A stretch of DNA of 64,000 bases from Plectrocnemia conspersa (GCA_009617715.1 VTFK01000228.1:620001-684000); one strand, 5' to 3'; shown: positions 13,321 to 25,517, counted from the first letter of the stretch. A program made the numbers and translations. Notes: generated from the sequence alone by a model not told the origin.

Positions 13321-13585
13321 GTTATTCAATTAACAGTTTCAAATTATTCTTACCTGTTTTTTAATACATAAATTAAACGAAGTGAGTTGAATATTGTAAT
13401 TATTTATATATTTTTTTATAGATTGTGGACACTATTCAGTAATTGAATTCAATATAAATATAGGAAATTTTAATCAATAGTTGCAACTCTTTTTTTTTAA
13501 ACAGAATGAACTTGCCCCACTTTCAAAATCATCGGCTCATTTAATTCATGGTTTTCAATATGTGTTTCTGTCAATTCTATATACT

Positions 13586-13620
13586 ATATATGTATGTATA
13601 TATATATATATATATATAAA
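13586..13620. repeat. TA-rich microsatellite
   Basis: An alternating TA tract with an embedded TGTA unit. Simple repeat only. Confidence 0.8.
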
Positions 13621-13679
13621 AATCGGGTAATTTAAATAATCATCGTTGTTTTTTCAACGGGTAATATACTATTTTTTTT

Positions 13680-14245
13680 TAATAAAATCTGAGGGAGCAA
13701 GTTAGCAAGGGTCCGAGCATCCGACGATGGATGACCAGAGCTCCGTGTTCATCCAGACAGAAGCAGTTATGATTAGGGCAAATCCCCGCCGAATGATATG
13801 TTTATCTCTCGAAAGGCCAGGGGGCGCCGCGCGAGCTGCGCCTTCCGGAATATCATGCAAATCACTTCCGGTTACTTGCAATTCCTTCATATTTTTATTT
13901 CAACAAGATGCATTCAACATACACATATTTCCATTAAAATCTACTCAAAAAATACTTGGATTTGTGTAAAAAAATATATATAAAATAATAAAAAGGGATT
14001 GGGGATCCGGGCCTGGGGTCATTTTCCACACATCATTTCCGCAGATTTATTTGCATGTCGCAGTTTATTTGCAGCGGATAAAGCCGCACAGGCGGATGTG
14101 ACCACTTTATAGTCGGCCGCTCTATCTCGATCTCATAATAGTAATGCGCACTTACGGTCAGACCCTGGGGACTAGGGGTTGAGCTCAAAACCCGCATTCG
14201 AAAAGAGGGTATCGTGTTAATTAAAGGTCCGCCATGGAATAAAAA
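13680..14245. other. GC-richer islands at about 13,690-13,870 and 14,000-14,240
   Basis: Two patches of complex sequence (GGGGGCGCCGCGCGAGC near 13,820; GGATCCGGGCCTGGGG near 14,003) separated by AT-rich DNA. No protein family is recognisable. Candidate regulatory DNA. Confidence 0.35.
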
Positions 14246-14714
14246 GATCGAACCATTACGATATAACGTGTATTAAAAAAATATTTATATAAAATACGTA
14301 GTACATTAATATATAATAAATTGTAAAATAATAATCTGCGACAATTTAGTAATTCGATTTATATAATACATAAAATTACATGTATATTTTTTTATATATT
14401 ACATCGTGTTTAATGTTTTTATTAATTACTATCTTTTGTATATGTAATTACTATTAATCTTTGGTAAATACACTAGTTCAGGGTTTCCCAAACTTTTTCA
14501 GCGACGGAACACTTAGCATATCCGAAAATTTTGGCGGAACACTTAGCTTATTTTCAGGTTACTTAATTCATAATACTATAAAGAAAAATAAAAAATGTTA
14601 TTAAATTTATTTTATAAAATAATTTTGGGTTCTTAAATTACATTTTTTTATATCAGGCACAATATTGGTCAGTTGTATTCTCATAACTGCCGTGGCGTCG
14701 AGTATATTTCTGTA

Positions 14715-15077
14715 TTATGTTTTTGTTGCAATATATTTAGAAAATCCCACTTCGCATAAATATGTCGTGGAAAACGGAAGTAAACAAACCAGAACTTGTC
14801 TTGACACATTGGAGAGCTCTTCAGTCAGACTCGCCCAGAAATCATTTAATGGCTGATCTTTATATTTTTGTTTCAAATCAGAGTCATTAATTAAATTAAA
14901 TAAAATCTCATAATTCCTTGCGCTTAAGTCCACTGGTTTAACTGCCACGGAAAATTGATTCCGAACCCAGGAATCGTCCTTACTAGTTTTCGAAAAATAT
15001 TCCGAAAGAGTTGTTTTCAAGTTATATAGGTGTTCTAAAAATATTTGTGAAAGTTCTTTATCAACTTGAAAATTCAA
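14715..15077 (-). pseudogene. hAT transposase, C-terminal (dimerisation) fragment
   Basis: The open frame of about 120 residues ends with TTYLCEVGFSK, the hallmark of the hAT C-terminal dimerisation region in ZBED5/FAM200-type proteins. A lysine-rich linker and LNDFWASLTEEL precede it. Upstream coding sequence (15.1-15.6 kb) is broken by stops. It is a remnant. Confidence 0.75.
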
Positions 15078-15180
15078 TTCATTTAAGCATTCATCTAAGA
15101 CAGAAAAACAATCAAAATAGATTCAACGGATAAAATCCAAAATTGTATTTTTTTATCAAAAGATTCAATTCTATCTCTCA

Positions 15181-15348
<168 letters not shown>

Positions 15349-15646
15349 TTAATTTCGAAGTTCATAAAGTTTTAATAGCGCTTTTTCTCTGGATAGCTAT
15401 CTCACTTCAGTATGTAATAAAAGTGCTTTATGTTCACTACGCATTTCATCGCTCAAAACTTTAAATAATCTGGATTGAAGTGGTCTAGATTTTTACATAG
15501 TTTATCATTTTCACAGCTTTATCCATAATTTTTTTTAAATTTGTGGAAATTTTTTTACTCAACAGTGCATGCCTATGTAAAATACAGTGACTGCTAGTAG
15601 CTATTGTAGCTACTTTCAGGATACGTGATACAACACCTTTCATTTT

Positions 15647-15988
<342 letters not shown>

Positions 15989-16079
15989 TTAATGAGTATC
16001 TCTCCAATTGTATGAGCTTCACCATTAAGTGCAATACGATAACTCTGTTGCATTTTCATTTTCAGTTTTAGCCATTGTA

Positions 16080-16205
16080 ATCATTTAAAATTTGGACTTT
16101 TCTAGTGAGTCACGTTGTCTCTCAAAAAATTACATGTCTTTTCCTTTGTAATCAGAGTGTATCGTTTCGAAGTGCCTGCGAAGTTTAGCTAGAGCCAAAG
16201 AACTG
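16080..16205 (-). pseudogene. hAT transposase, BED zinc-finger C-terminal half
   Basis: On the minus strand from about 16,195 the frame reads SLALAKLRRHFETIHSDYKG, the His side of a BED finger, then KDM, an in-frame stop and FFERQRDSLEKSKF. The Cys half of the finger is missing, exactly where the 0.8-kb repeat begins. Confidence 0.7.
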
Positions 16206-17034
16206 TATATGAGAAGGAGAAGCGATGTAGCGTGTACTTCGTTGTCTCGCTTTCTCTTTTAAGGACAGTCGCTGATTCGTCAACGCTGGTATTCGTCATT
16301 AAAGTGCAGTGTGGCACAGAAGTTCGATCTTCTCTAGTGATTTATTTTAAATAATTTTGTGTTGATATTGGTTTAACCCAGATACATATGCCCACTGTCC
16401 CATGGGTAGGTCACTAAACTCGTGCCACTGTTTTTTTTATTTATAAATGAAATTTTAAGAGAACAAAATTTCTTGGGCATATCTGGGTTAATTGATATCA
16501 AGGCTTCAAATATACACTATCAGTTATTCGTTCTCTTACCCGTGGATTAAAATATTTAAATTATTTTTCCATTAATCCGTAAGTTGTTGGTTTTTTACAC
16601 TATTCTCTGTAAGGCTTAAAAAAGTTATTATTCTTATCGTTGCGCCAATGATAATTTTTTAATTTATTCAATGGATTCTAATTATTTAATAGAGTCGTCA
16701 AGCCATTAAGCAATCTGCGAATAATTTTTTCCCCTACTTTATATCTTTTTGCTTTTGAAGAATAGCTAAAGACTTCATTATTTTTTTGACTAGTGAATGA
16801 TTTTGAATTTTGCAAATATTTAATTAATGACATCAATGTCTGGTTTCTTCGATTATATAATATATTTTTAATTGTCCGTTGAAATTTCTAACTTAGCTCA
16901 GATGTATGTATGTTAAATAAACATATATTTTCTTTTAAAATAAAAAAATTGAATATTCTGAGCGAAATTGTTTTGAGCCACACAGTTCACGCACACAATA
17001 ACAAACCGGAATCCTTATCCCGAGTGTACTCTAA
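16206..17034. repeat. 0.83-kb repeat, copy 1 (inside the hAT relic)
   Basis: It runs from a GAGAAGCGATGTAGCG motif to TCCCGAGTGTACTCTA and is nearly identical along its length to 23,479-24,289. The sequences outside both edges differ, so these are the ends of the shared unit. No protein is recognisable. A TTAA-flanked MITE is nested inside both copies at the same position. Confidence 0.85.
16373..16491. mobile_element. 119-bp TTAA-flanked MITE (piggyBac-like), copy 1
   Basis: Termini TTAACCCAGATA..TGCCCA and TGGGCATATCTGGGTTAA are inverted repeats bounded by TTAA, with CCC just inside. TTAA target choice and CCC ends are the signature of piggyBac-type elements. A 4-nt insertion splits the left terminus here compared with the copy at 23,632. 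It is too short to encode a transposase. Confidence 0.8.
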
Positions 17035-17746
17035 ACGTATCAGTAAAAGTATTTGGCCTTTCTTTCATCAAATTTCCTGTTTTCAACCAAACATTCATGG
17101 GTAGTTTTGAATAATATGTAAATTCTGTAATATTTTTTTTTGTCAAAATGAAAAAAAAACTGTATTGTAAGCAATCAGACTAAATTAATGTACAAGAAAA
17201 TTGATTAATTTTTATGAAAATTTTATTTAAATCATTTACATTTCCAAAAGTATATACATAATCCTGTTTTAACGCAATAAATTAGTATCAGGAATTAACA
17301 CAGAATAAAAACGCGTGAAAACTTATCCACAATAACCTTTTGTAAGTTTGACAGATTGGATCCCAAGATTGAAAAATCACGTATAAGTGAATTTGCGTGA
17401 ATTAATTGTGTAAAAAGTGGCATTCGTGGCACCAAAAAATTTGCGTAAAAGTGAAATCACATAAATAAAATTCGCATAACAAGCACTAATATCGTGTGAA
17501 TAATTAACAAAAAATATTGTTTTAATTCGATCAAATTAAAAAAGTTAAAAAAAAAACAACACAGACTTATGGAACTTTTCCCTCCAAAGTTTATACACAT
17601 CAATATTTAGCACATATTTTTAAGCTTTTTTATCAGATTTATGAACAATTTTTATGGATTAGCAAGACTAACAATTTTTTTAATCTACTCCAAATTTTTG
17701 TGAAATATCTATTTAGGCTCCGCGGAACATTAGTTTAGGAAACCAT

Positions 17747-18330
17747 TCATGAAGATCTCAATTCACATCGATAACCAAAAGAAGTCGCACCTATTAAATA
17801 TAAGTCGGGCTTTTTAACGACTAGGGGACCTCCACTATCACCCTAAAATATAATTAAATAATATAAGTTGAATTATTTATTATTTTTCCATGTACTTGGA
17901 TTACCAGACATGTGTCTTCTTTTCTTTCAGCGCATATCATTGAATCAGTTATTTTACCAAGTTTCTATTAAGAGGGAATTTACTATTACATGTTTCGTTA
18001 TGGATTACAGTCATCGTAATTTTTTTAAGAGCAACTGATTGTGTAGTAGGTGCTGTAAAATAATATCAAACATGTTCATTTTTTTTTTTATCTAGTCATC
18101 GACTTTAGATCGCAAAAAATATGCGAGTACTTTTTTTGGGCAAAATATAATTAATGGAGGTCAAAAGCATTCATTTAATTAAATATTTCTATAAAAATGT
18201 TCATTGGATACGCTCGTTACCGAGCGTTCCCACTGCGACGGCGACGGAATATTTTGTTTTGTTATGTTTTAAAAATATGATAGCTATCTTTACCGATATT
18301 ACTATAGACTGTTGGCTGATCAAAGTATAT
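17747..18330. other. Non-genic stretch with a partial R1/foldback segment
   Basis: AT-rich. From about 18,205 it carries CGTTACCGAGCGTTCCCACT and then a segment like 3915-3975 (TAGCTATC, ACCGATATTACTATAGACTG), i.e. part of the R1/foldback composite. No gene. Confidence 0.55.
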
Positions 18331-18333
18331 TCA

Positions 18334-18547
18334 AACCGAATTTTGGTCAATAGAAGAGCGCAAAAACAATTATCACTTCTCAGAAGGCAAAAATTCACGT
18401 CAAAAGCAATAAAATCGTGTCGGCGCCGTCGCAGTGGGAACGCTCGGTAACGAGCGCCGACACGATTTTATTGCTTTTGACGTGGATTTTTGACTTCTGA
18501 GAAGGGATAATTGTTTTTTGCGCTCTCCTATTGGTCAAAATTCGGTT
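18334..18547. repeat. Foldback/hairpin element, copy B
   Basis: The left arm begins AACCGAATTTTGGTCAATAG and the right arm ends with its inverse. Arms of about 95 bp pair almost perfectly (GCGCAAAAACAATTATCACT on the left against AATTGTTTTTTGCGCTC on the right). The centre is shortened: the right half of the GTCGCAGTGGG core is deleted. Confidence 0.85.
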
Positions 18548-19900
18548 TCTGAACTATAGTCATTCCTTGACACTAATGAATATTATTCATTAAAGAAAAA
18601 AAAGGAGTAGGAGTCAGTTGATTTTTTTATGAGAGTCCTGATTAATATAAATAGATATTTACAAGCTTTTGTTACACCCCATTCGAAAGCATAAGCAGTA
18701 ATGTCTTTCATCTCAGTGAATTGGGATGTGACGTAATCATCCGATAGCATTAAACACGTAATCCCGACCATTAAAATAAAAATATATATTCAATCACAGG
18801 ATTCACAGAGAAATGCATCCTGCACATGAACAAAATATAAAGCTCGCAATTAAATTATTAATACAAATAAGTGTTTATAAAAAATAATCAGTTTTTGTGG
18901 GTTAAATATTTTCCAACTATGTTTCATTATATGTCACACAATAAAATAGGAAAAAACATATGTTTTACCTAATAAGTTGATATTTACGAGTGACAGTAAA
19001 ACGTCTGAGTACCTCCTGCTCTAAAACAATAAACGTTTAGAAAGAGGACTATAAGTATGGGATATAACGGTAGCTTTATTAAATAGGTTTTCCTTGAAAC
19101 TACGCGTCACGGGGTCAGTCGTGTGCGTCTAGTTCGATTGTGTTTTGACATATTTTATTCTTGGCAATGGTATTGCCAATATGTGGGGGATAGTCGTGCG
19201 TCCCTTCCGGGAAGACGTCACGTAAAAAGATGCTATAACAAGTTAGCTTGGCTCGACAAATTTACGCAATAATGTAACTGCCTTCCCTATGCTTCTTCCC
19301 TGTTGCCCGGGCACTTTATCAATCTGCCACATAAATCTCTATCAATCGCATTAAACGAATCATGTCTTGTTTGCCCGGCGACCTACCCGATTTGAATAAC
19401 TTTCTGGAGCGAGGAAAGATAAAAATATATATGGTACCCCTCGTTCATTTGGGAGTACCGCAAAGATCCAATTTGTCCTGTTCATTGACGATATAATACA
19501 TAACATAATTCACGATAGACCTGAGCTCGATATTGTTCAATTTTCTATTGTGCTATACCATAGCTCACTATGAGATCGATGAGCAGCGTTATCAGGACTA
19601 AATTTAGCTGACTTTTAGGTCGGTCAACGAGAAAAATAACCACTCGTCCATCGACTAGTTGTATAGATTTATTTTTGCTATTTGTAAACTTTTTATATAG
19701 GTTCAGTTCTTATATGCAATTTAAATAAATAATAATAAAAATACATTAATGAATAAAATATTAAACTGTTCAAAAAATATATATATATGTAATATTAAAA
19801 AAAAAATTTTTACACATATATACATAGAAACTTAACATATTAATCATCTAAATTAGGCAATATTTTTTTTAAATAATCATAATTTAAAAAAAAATTAAAG
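18548..19900. other. Non-genic stretch with an island at about 19,050-19,640
   Basis: The island contains GCGTCACGGGGTCAGTCGTG, a CCCGGGCAC block near 19,307 and TTTGCCCGGCGACC near 19,370. No coding signal is seen. The rest is AT-rich. Confidence 0.4.
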
Positions 19901-19909
19901 TTATTGTGA

Positions 19910-21030
19910 CTAGGGTTTGGGAAAATCCGAGTTTTTTGGACCAGACGGGTCCGGCTTTAATTCCTTATAGTATCTGATTAATGAAGCAAATATACATTTA
20001 GTTTATTATTTATTTTTATTCATAGTTTTATTGTCGTTAAAGATAAAATTTTTGTAAATATTCTGAAAATGAATTATTTTTTAATGTATGCAAACTAATC
20101 TTCTGAATTTGGCATGATATTGTCTGGGTTTTTTTAATATTTGATTGAGTACTTCTTCTTTTGCAAATATTCCAGTAAAATTTCTGGATATAATCTTCTA
20201 TATCATCTAAATCATTTTCAAATGAATCTGCAGCCGTACTAGTTTTAACATTTTCTTATCGAAATATTTTTTTTAATAAAAACTTTGCAAACTTAAGTGC
20301 TTTCTTTAAAGGAATAATACCATTTACGAGGCAGTCTAATAAATATAATAATTCTATATATTTTGCGACCATTTATTTGAGTCTCCATTGTCATTAACAA
20401 CTCGTTTTTCCTTCAGTTTTGTCTTCTTGAGTTTGTAAAGTTATTCTATGCTCACTTTTTAAATGTTTAATCATTGATGATGTATTTTCATACTTCTTGA
20501 TTAATATTGATGAGTATAAATTACATTTAAAGCAATTTTCTGAATCCGTGCGTTGCGTGAAATAATCCAACACTTTTATCATTTGGGTTCATTTTAATAA
20601 CAATTTTTTTATATTTAAGTAATTTTTACCCAACGCTTTGTTTTAGTAGCACTCGTGTAGGGTTGAGAATTTTGGCTGTGAAATTGAATAAAGTGTACAC
20701 TTTTCTGCATGTGTAAAAATGTCTTCAAAATAGACGAGTAATCACAAGTTTAGCAAATTATCATTGTTTACAGATTTTATACTAAAATCTGCGAGATTTG
20801 CGTGTTTATACAAAAAAGTACATTTAGGTTAATTAATAATAAGTTCTTACTTACTGCAATACACATATATTCTCAAGTCTGTGAAACAAGTCAATGGGCG
20901 ACATTCGTATTATAAAATTATATGAAAAAAATAATCGGACCCGTCGGGTCTTAGACCGGGTATTTTTACCTAAAACCTGACGAGCCCGAGTCCGGATACC
21001 TGGACCCAGAAAATTCTAATTGTGACCCCT
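19910..21030 (-). mobile_element. hAT-like relic with a BED zinc finger
   Basis: The ends share GGACC/GGGTCC-rich inverted sequence (left near 19,915-19,960; right near 20,935-21,030, including GACCCGTCGGGTC). The minus strand encodes a BED-type finger followed by degraded sequence containing AADSFENDLDDIEDY near 20,200-20,240, typical of the spacer after hAT BED fingers. At about 1.1 kb most of the transposase is missing. Exact ends are uncertain. Confidence 0.55.
20394..20582 (-). pseudogene. BED zinc-finger fragment of a hAT transposase
   Basis: About 60 residues: VLDYFTQ, then a CFKC pair, then KYENTSSMIKHLKSEH supplying the His pair, which is the BED-finger pattern C-x2-C...H-x4-H. BED fingers bind the ends of hAT transposons. 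The start Met is plausible, but the frame stops soon after the finger and no catalytic core follows. Confidence 0.7.
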
Positions 21031-21269
21031 GATAAAGGAGGAGAAGAATATCTTATTGATTGTCTAGTACCCCAAGTCAAATATCGTGGCGGAAGGGTTA
21101 TGTTCTGTGGTTGCATGGCATCAGCAGGGGTAGAAAATTTGTACACTTGCGAGGGTAGTATGAATAGTGACATTTATATTTCAATGTATCAATTTTAAAG
21201 GATTCCTACTGGAAAATATTTCTAAGCATCATCTGATTCCAGCAAGAAAACGCTCCATGCCATACGCTG

Positions 21270-22336
21270 GCCACACACGGGCGGATCTGCCCGTCGGATT
21301 TGTCCGAAATGGATGTCCGACGGACAAATCCGCCAGTGTGTGGGGTTAAAACTCTCGGACAGATCCGTCTGTTGTCCGTGCTCAAAACGAACGGATCGGA
21401 CACGGACAAGCAGATCTGAGCAGAGATCACGCTCGCGTAAACGACCGTTTACAGTGTTTTTTGTTAAAATTAGTCCCTTAAATAATTTTATGACCCGGGC
21501 CTTTATTAATTTGCGCCAAAGTTGTCGCCAACGTCTAAATTGTTTCAAAGTTTTATTACTTTATGACTATACAATAGAAAAAAGTATATAAATTTAAGAT
21601 GCACTTAGACTCTGAATACGTAAATATTACATATATAAATACATAATAAAAAATAAAATTTTAATTATACTAAAATTAAAGTTATTATCAATATTGAAAA
21701 TGTATGAAAAGATCAAGATATATAAATATATGTATGTATATATTCTTATTATTAATAAATGTCATTTAAATTTAGAATTTACTTTAAGCACTATATAAAT
21801 TTAACTTTTCTTCTACAATACTCCAAGTAGAACTCATATGGCATCTCAGCTTCAATAAAATTAAAAGCCAATCAGATAAAATTGATTTTTTTCTGACATT
21901 CTTCGATAGAGAGTTAAATATGGTTAACAGTATCGATGTGAAATATGGTTTATAATATCGATGAAAATATGCATGTTTTTTTAGTTAAAATTTGTCAATT
22001 GAAAGGTAATTAAAATGTATCGCAATGGTGTTATCCTCACCCGATGGTTTACCATAATGGTTAAGTTGCCGCCAACGTCTAAAATAAGATTTTGGCGATG
22101 TTTTATTACTTTATGACCCATCGGTCACTTAATATTGTTACTGTTGAAAATGTATTTTTTGCCATTTTTTTTTATCAAAGACAGTAAAACATCATATATT
22201 GTAAACAAAATTTCACATAAAAACACGTAAATCTGGTGTCCGATAAGAATTTGTCCAAGCTCGTACAAATTGCGTCTGTGGCCAAGCCCGGACAAATCCG
22301 TCAGATGTCCGACGGGCAAATCCGTACGTGTGTGCT
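21270..22336. mobile_element. DNA transposon relic with palindromic ends
   Basis: The left end starts GGCCACACACGGGCGGAT and is part of a palindrome extending to about 21,349 (CCGACGGACAAATCCG and its mirror). The right end has CCGACGGGCAAATCCGTACG followed by TGTGTGC. The interior holds two copies of a CGCCAACGTCTAAA...TTTTATTACTTTATGAC block (21,529 and 22,074). The CACACACGG/CCGTGTGTG termini resemble those seen in PIF-Harbinger-like MITEs, but I cannot confirm the superfamily and see no transposase. Confidence 0.6.
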
Positions 22337-23478
22337 TAACTATACTTCGCTAAAAAATATACGCATAAAAATACATATGTATTTGTTAAGGATTGGAGCA
22401 ACTTCATTATGCTTAGATTTATAATAATTATAGTTTAGAAAGTATTTAACTTGATTGCAAGTATATTTGTAATAATATTATTTTTTCCTCCGAACACAAA
22501 CGGCCAGCAGTGCGTCGCCAGTAGTCATCGAAGGAGTAGTTACCAAACCTCCTCCCCTAGCCCATCGACATATCAACTGATTTATAGCACCGACTCGCCT
22601 TATCTTGTCCCTCTAACGTTTGTTTGTTTGGCGGCCCGATTTTATAGCTTTACTCGGCCCTTTGGCCGAAGCGAACCCCACGTATCAGAGTCCCTTTCCA
22701 CGGGCCGATTTGCACACCGCACCCATTATCTCATATGCGGACGCTATAAAAATCTTACGTTTTATGCTCGGCCATTGTCGTCAGACGCCGAATAAATTAA
22801 TCAAATCGGCGTACGGTACGCATCGACGTCACGTTCTCGATCACAGCCATAAAAATATGTCCTATACGGCCGATGAAGGGTGGTAAATCAAAAATTCCAA
22901 TCACACAGTAATAAATTTTATATGTGATCGCACACTTGTTCCGTTTCAGACATAAAGCTTCCGGTCTGCTGCGATATTGGCTATACGTACGTTTTTATGG
23001 TTTATGATTGTTTTACTGGTAAAGTCGATTTCGGTAGAGTTTAAATTAAATACCCATATAAAATGTCTTTGATTTGGATAAAATTATAATCACCAATCGG
23101 CAAACCAACCTGCAAACACTATTCAATGTATTGTTATTTTTACTGTCATATATTATATTGTCATGCTTAATTAATATTTCCCAGTAAAAAAAAAGCATCA
23201 GTAAATGTGCTTTACAAATAAAACGAAAGAGAATTCGTCATATTTGTATAGTTATTGTCAGCAGGCCTACCGAGAGGGCACAAATTCTCCTTGAGGGGCC
23301 TACTCTAAAAAAATCATAGCAAGCATATATTTATAAAAAAAAACCGACCTAAAATAATGAATCTGATGTACATATATACTGATGTATTTCAGGTATAAGT
23401 CCCTTTATCTCTTTTTTATACATATTATAGAGTACGGTCGGGATAAAGATGCCGGTTTGTTATTGTGTGCGTGTACAT
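22337..23478. other. Non-genic stretch with an island at about 22,490-22,890
   Basis: A complex, GC-richer island (GTTTGGCGGCCCGATTTTAT, CACGGGCCGATTTGCAC, a CGGCGTACGG block). Short ORFs cross it on the plus strand but match no family. The rest is AT-rich. Confidence 0.4.
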
Positions 23479-24289
23479 GTATATGAAAGGGAGAAGTGAT
23501 GTAGCGTGTACTTCGTTTTAAGGACAGTCGCTGATTCGTCAACGCTGGTATTTGTCATTAAAGTGCAGTGTGGCACAGAAGTTCGATATTCTCTAGTGAT
23601 TTATTTTAAATAATTTTGTGTTGATATTGGTTTAACCCAGATATGCCCACTGTCCCATGGGTAGGTCACTAAACTCGTGCCACTATTTTTTATTTACAAA
23701 TGAAATTTTAAGAGAACAAAATTTCTTGGGCATATCTGGGTTAATTGATATCAAGGCTTCAAATATACACTGTAAGTTATTCGTTCTCTTACCCGTGGAT
23801 TACAATATTTTAATTCTTTTTTCCATTAATCCGTACGTTGTTGGTTTTACACTATTCTCTGTAAGGCTTAAAAAAAGTTATTTTTTTTCTTATCGTTTCG
23901 CCAATGATCATTTTTTAATTTATTCAATGGATTCTAATGATTTAATAGAGTCGTTGAGCCATTAAACAATCTGCGAATAATTTCTTTCCCCATTTTATAT
24001 CTTTTTGCTTTTGAAGAATAGCTAAAGACTTCATTATTTTTTTGACTAGGGAAAGATTTTGAATTTTGCAAATATTTAATTAATGACATCAATGTCTGGT
24101 TTCTTCGATTATATAATATATTTTTAATTGTCCGTTGAAATTTCCAACTTAGCTCAGATGTATGTATGTTAAATAAACATATATTTTCTTTTAAAATAAA
24201 AATAAAAATATTCTGAGCGAAATTGTTTTGAGCCACACAGTTCACGCACACAATAACAAACCGGAATCCTTATCCCGAGCGTACTCTAC
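23479..24289. repeat. 0.81-kb repeat, copy 2
   Basis: Nearly the same as 16,206-17,034 from GAGAAGTGATGTAGCG to TCCCGAGCGTACTCTA, with small indels. In this copy a 28-bp CT-rich segment near the left end is absent. A 102-codon ORF across it is not conserved in frame with copy 1, so I do not treat it as coding. Confidence 0.85.
23632..23744. mobile_element. 113-bp TTAA-flanked MITE (piggyBac-like), copy 2
   Basis: Terminal inverted repeats TTAACCCAGATATGCCCA and TGGGCATATCTGGGTTAA are a perfect 18-bp match. Same insertion point as in copy 1 of the host repeat, so the MITE entered before that repeat was duplicated. Confidence 0.85.
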
Positions 24290-24599
24290 AATATATAAAA
24301 GAACTGGAACATTGCCTTCAAAAGCACCTACTCTTTAGATAGGACTTTCACGATAAACATTATTATTCAAAGAGACAGATTGTAGTTTTTTGACGAGATT
24401 CTGAAAAAAGTCTGAAAATTCTAATTGAATAAGGAAGAAGCAATGCATATAATATTTTAACATATTGTATTGTCGGTAATTTGACAACTGGATTTAATGC
24501 AGCAAAATAAATAAATAATACATTCAGTTTCATGTGGTTATTTCTAAAAAAAATCTAGATAAAACAGTCTTAAATCTATCTCGAAAATATTTAAAAAAA

Positions 24600-25265
24600 T
24601 GTCATTTCAGTAAAATCATATCGGAATACATTTTCACCAGTAGATATATATTTTTACTAGTGAAAATATAAATTATCTGGCAGGTGCAAGTAAAATTATA
24701 TGATACTTATCATTATTTATTTACATCCGATGTATTAATATTACTGTGAATGTGAATTTTTTGGTAAAGTTATATTTTTACTAGTGAAAATATAATTTAA
24801 CTAATAGGCGCTTAAATTCTGCTCTAAATTATATGATTTCAAGTTTTCTATGTATAGTAATATATTTATTTACATACTTATCATTGATGTATAAATTTTA
24901 CAGTGAATGTGTATTTTTTAGTAAAGTTATATTTCCAAATTCAATTTTACCAGTCGATATATATATTTCTACTAGCGAAAATATAATTTAACTGATAGAT
25001 GCTAATATGCTGCTCTAAAATATCTACGAAACTCAATTTGACAATTTCGAAACGTCCATTTGATGTTCAAACCCAAATCTAATCTAATGAAATTTTTAAA
25101 ACTAGTTACAGTTTTAAAACTTTTATTAAGTCAAGTCAAAAATAGGTACAGACAGACATCACATCTCACATATTGCTCCATAGTTTGTCTGATTTTCGAT
25201 ATTAAACTATTTTTTTAAATATGACAGCTATCCTTACCGATATTACTATGGACTTCTAATATAAG
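24600..25265. repeat. Dispersed repeat family R1, copy 2 (with internal reiteration)
   Basis: ACTAGTGAAAATATAA-type blocks recur near 24,655, 24,780 and 24,970, each near a TATCTGGCAGGTGC or TAACTAATAGGCGC motif. GAAACGTCCATTTGATGTTC and the ACCGATATTACTATGG block then follow as in copy 1 (3590-3975). The first part matches 54,230-54,370 in reverse orientation. Non-coding. Confidence 0.75.
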
Positions 25266-25286
25266 AGTGCTGATCAATTATATTCA

Positions 25287-25517
25287 AACCGAATTTTGGT
25301 CAATAGGAGAGCGCAAAAACAATTATCACTTCTCAGAAGGCAAAAATTCACGTCAAAAGCAATAAAATCGTGTCGGCGCCGTCGTAGTGGGAACGCTCGG
25401 TAACGAGCGTTCCCACTGCGACGGTGCCGACACGATTTTATTGCTTTTGACGTGGATTTTTGACTTCTGAGAAGTGATAATTGTTTTTTGCGCTCTCCTA
25501 TTGGTCAAAATTTGGTT
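25287..25517. repeat. Foldback/hairpin element, copy C (complete)
   Basis: A 231-bp near-perfect palindrome. Arms of about 113 bp run from AACCGAATTTTGGTCAATAG to the core 25,381-25,422, which has the 4-nt loop, and back. It includes CGTGTCGGCGCCGTCG beside the core and GTGCCGACACG opposite. Transcribed, it would form a long hairpin. It encodes no protein. Confidence 0.9.

Noticed and set aside
23657..24251. ORFs of 102 and 105 codons on opposite strands in the 0.8-kb repeat
   Set aside because: The sister copy at 16.2-17.0 kb does not keep these frames open, so they are not under coding constraint.
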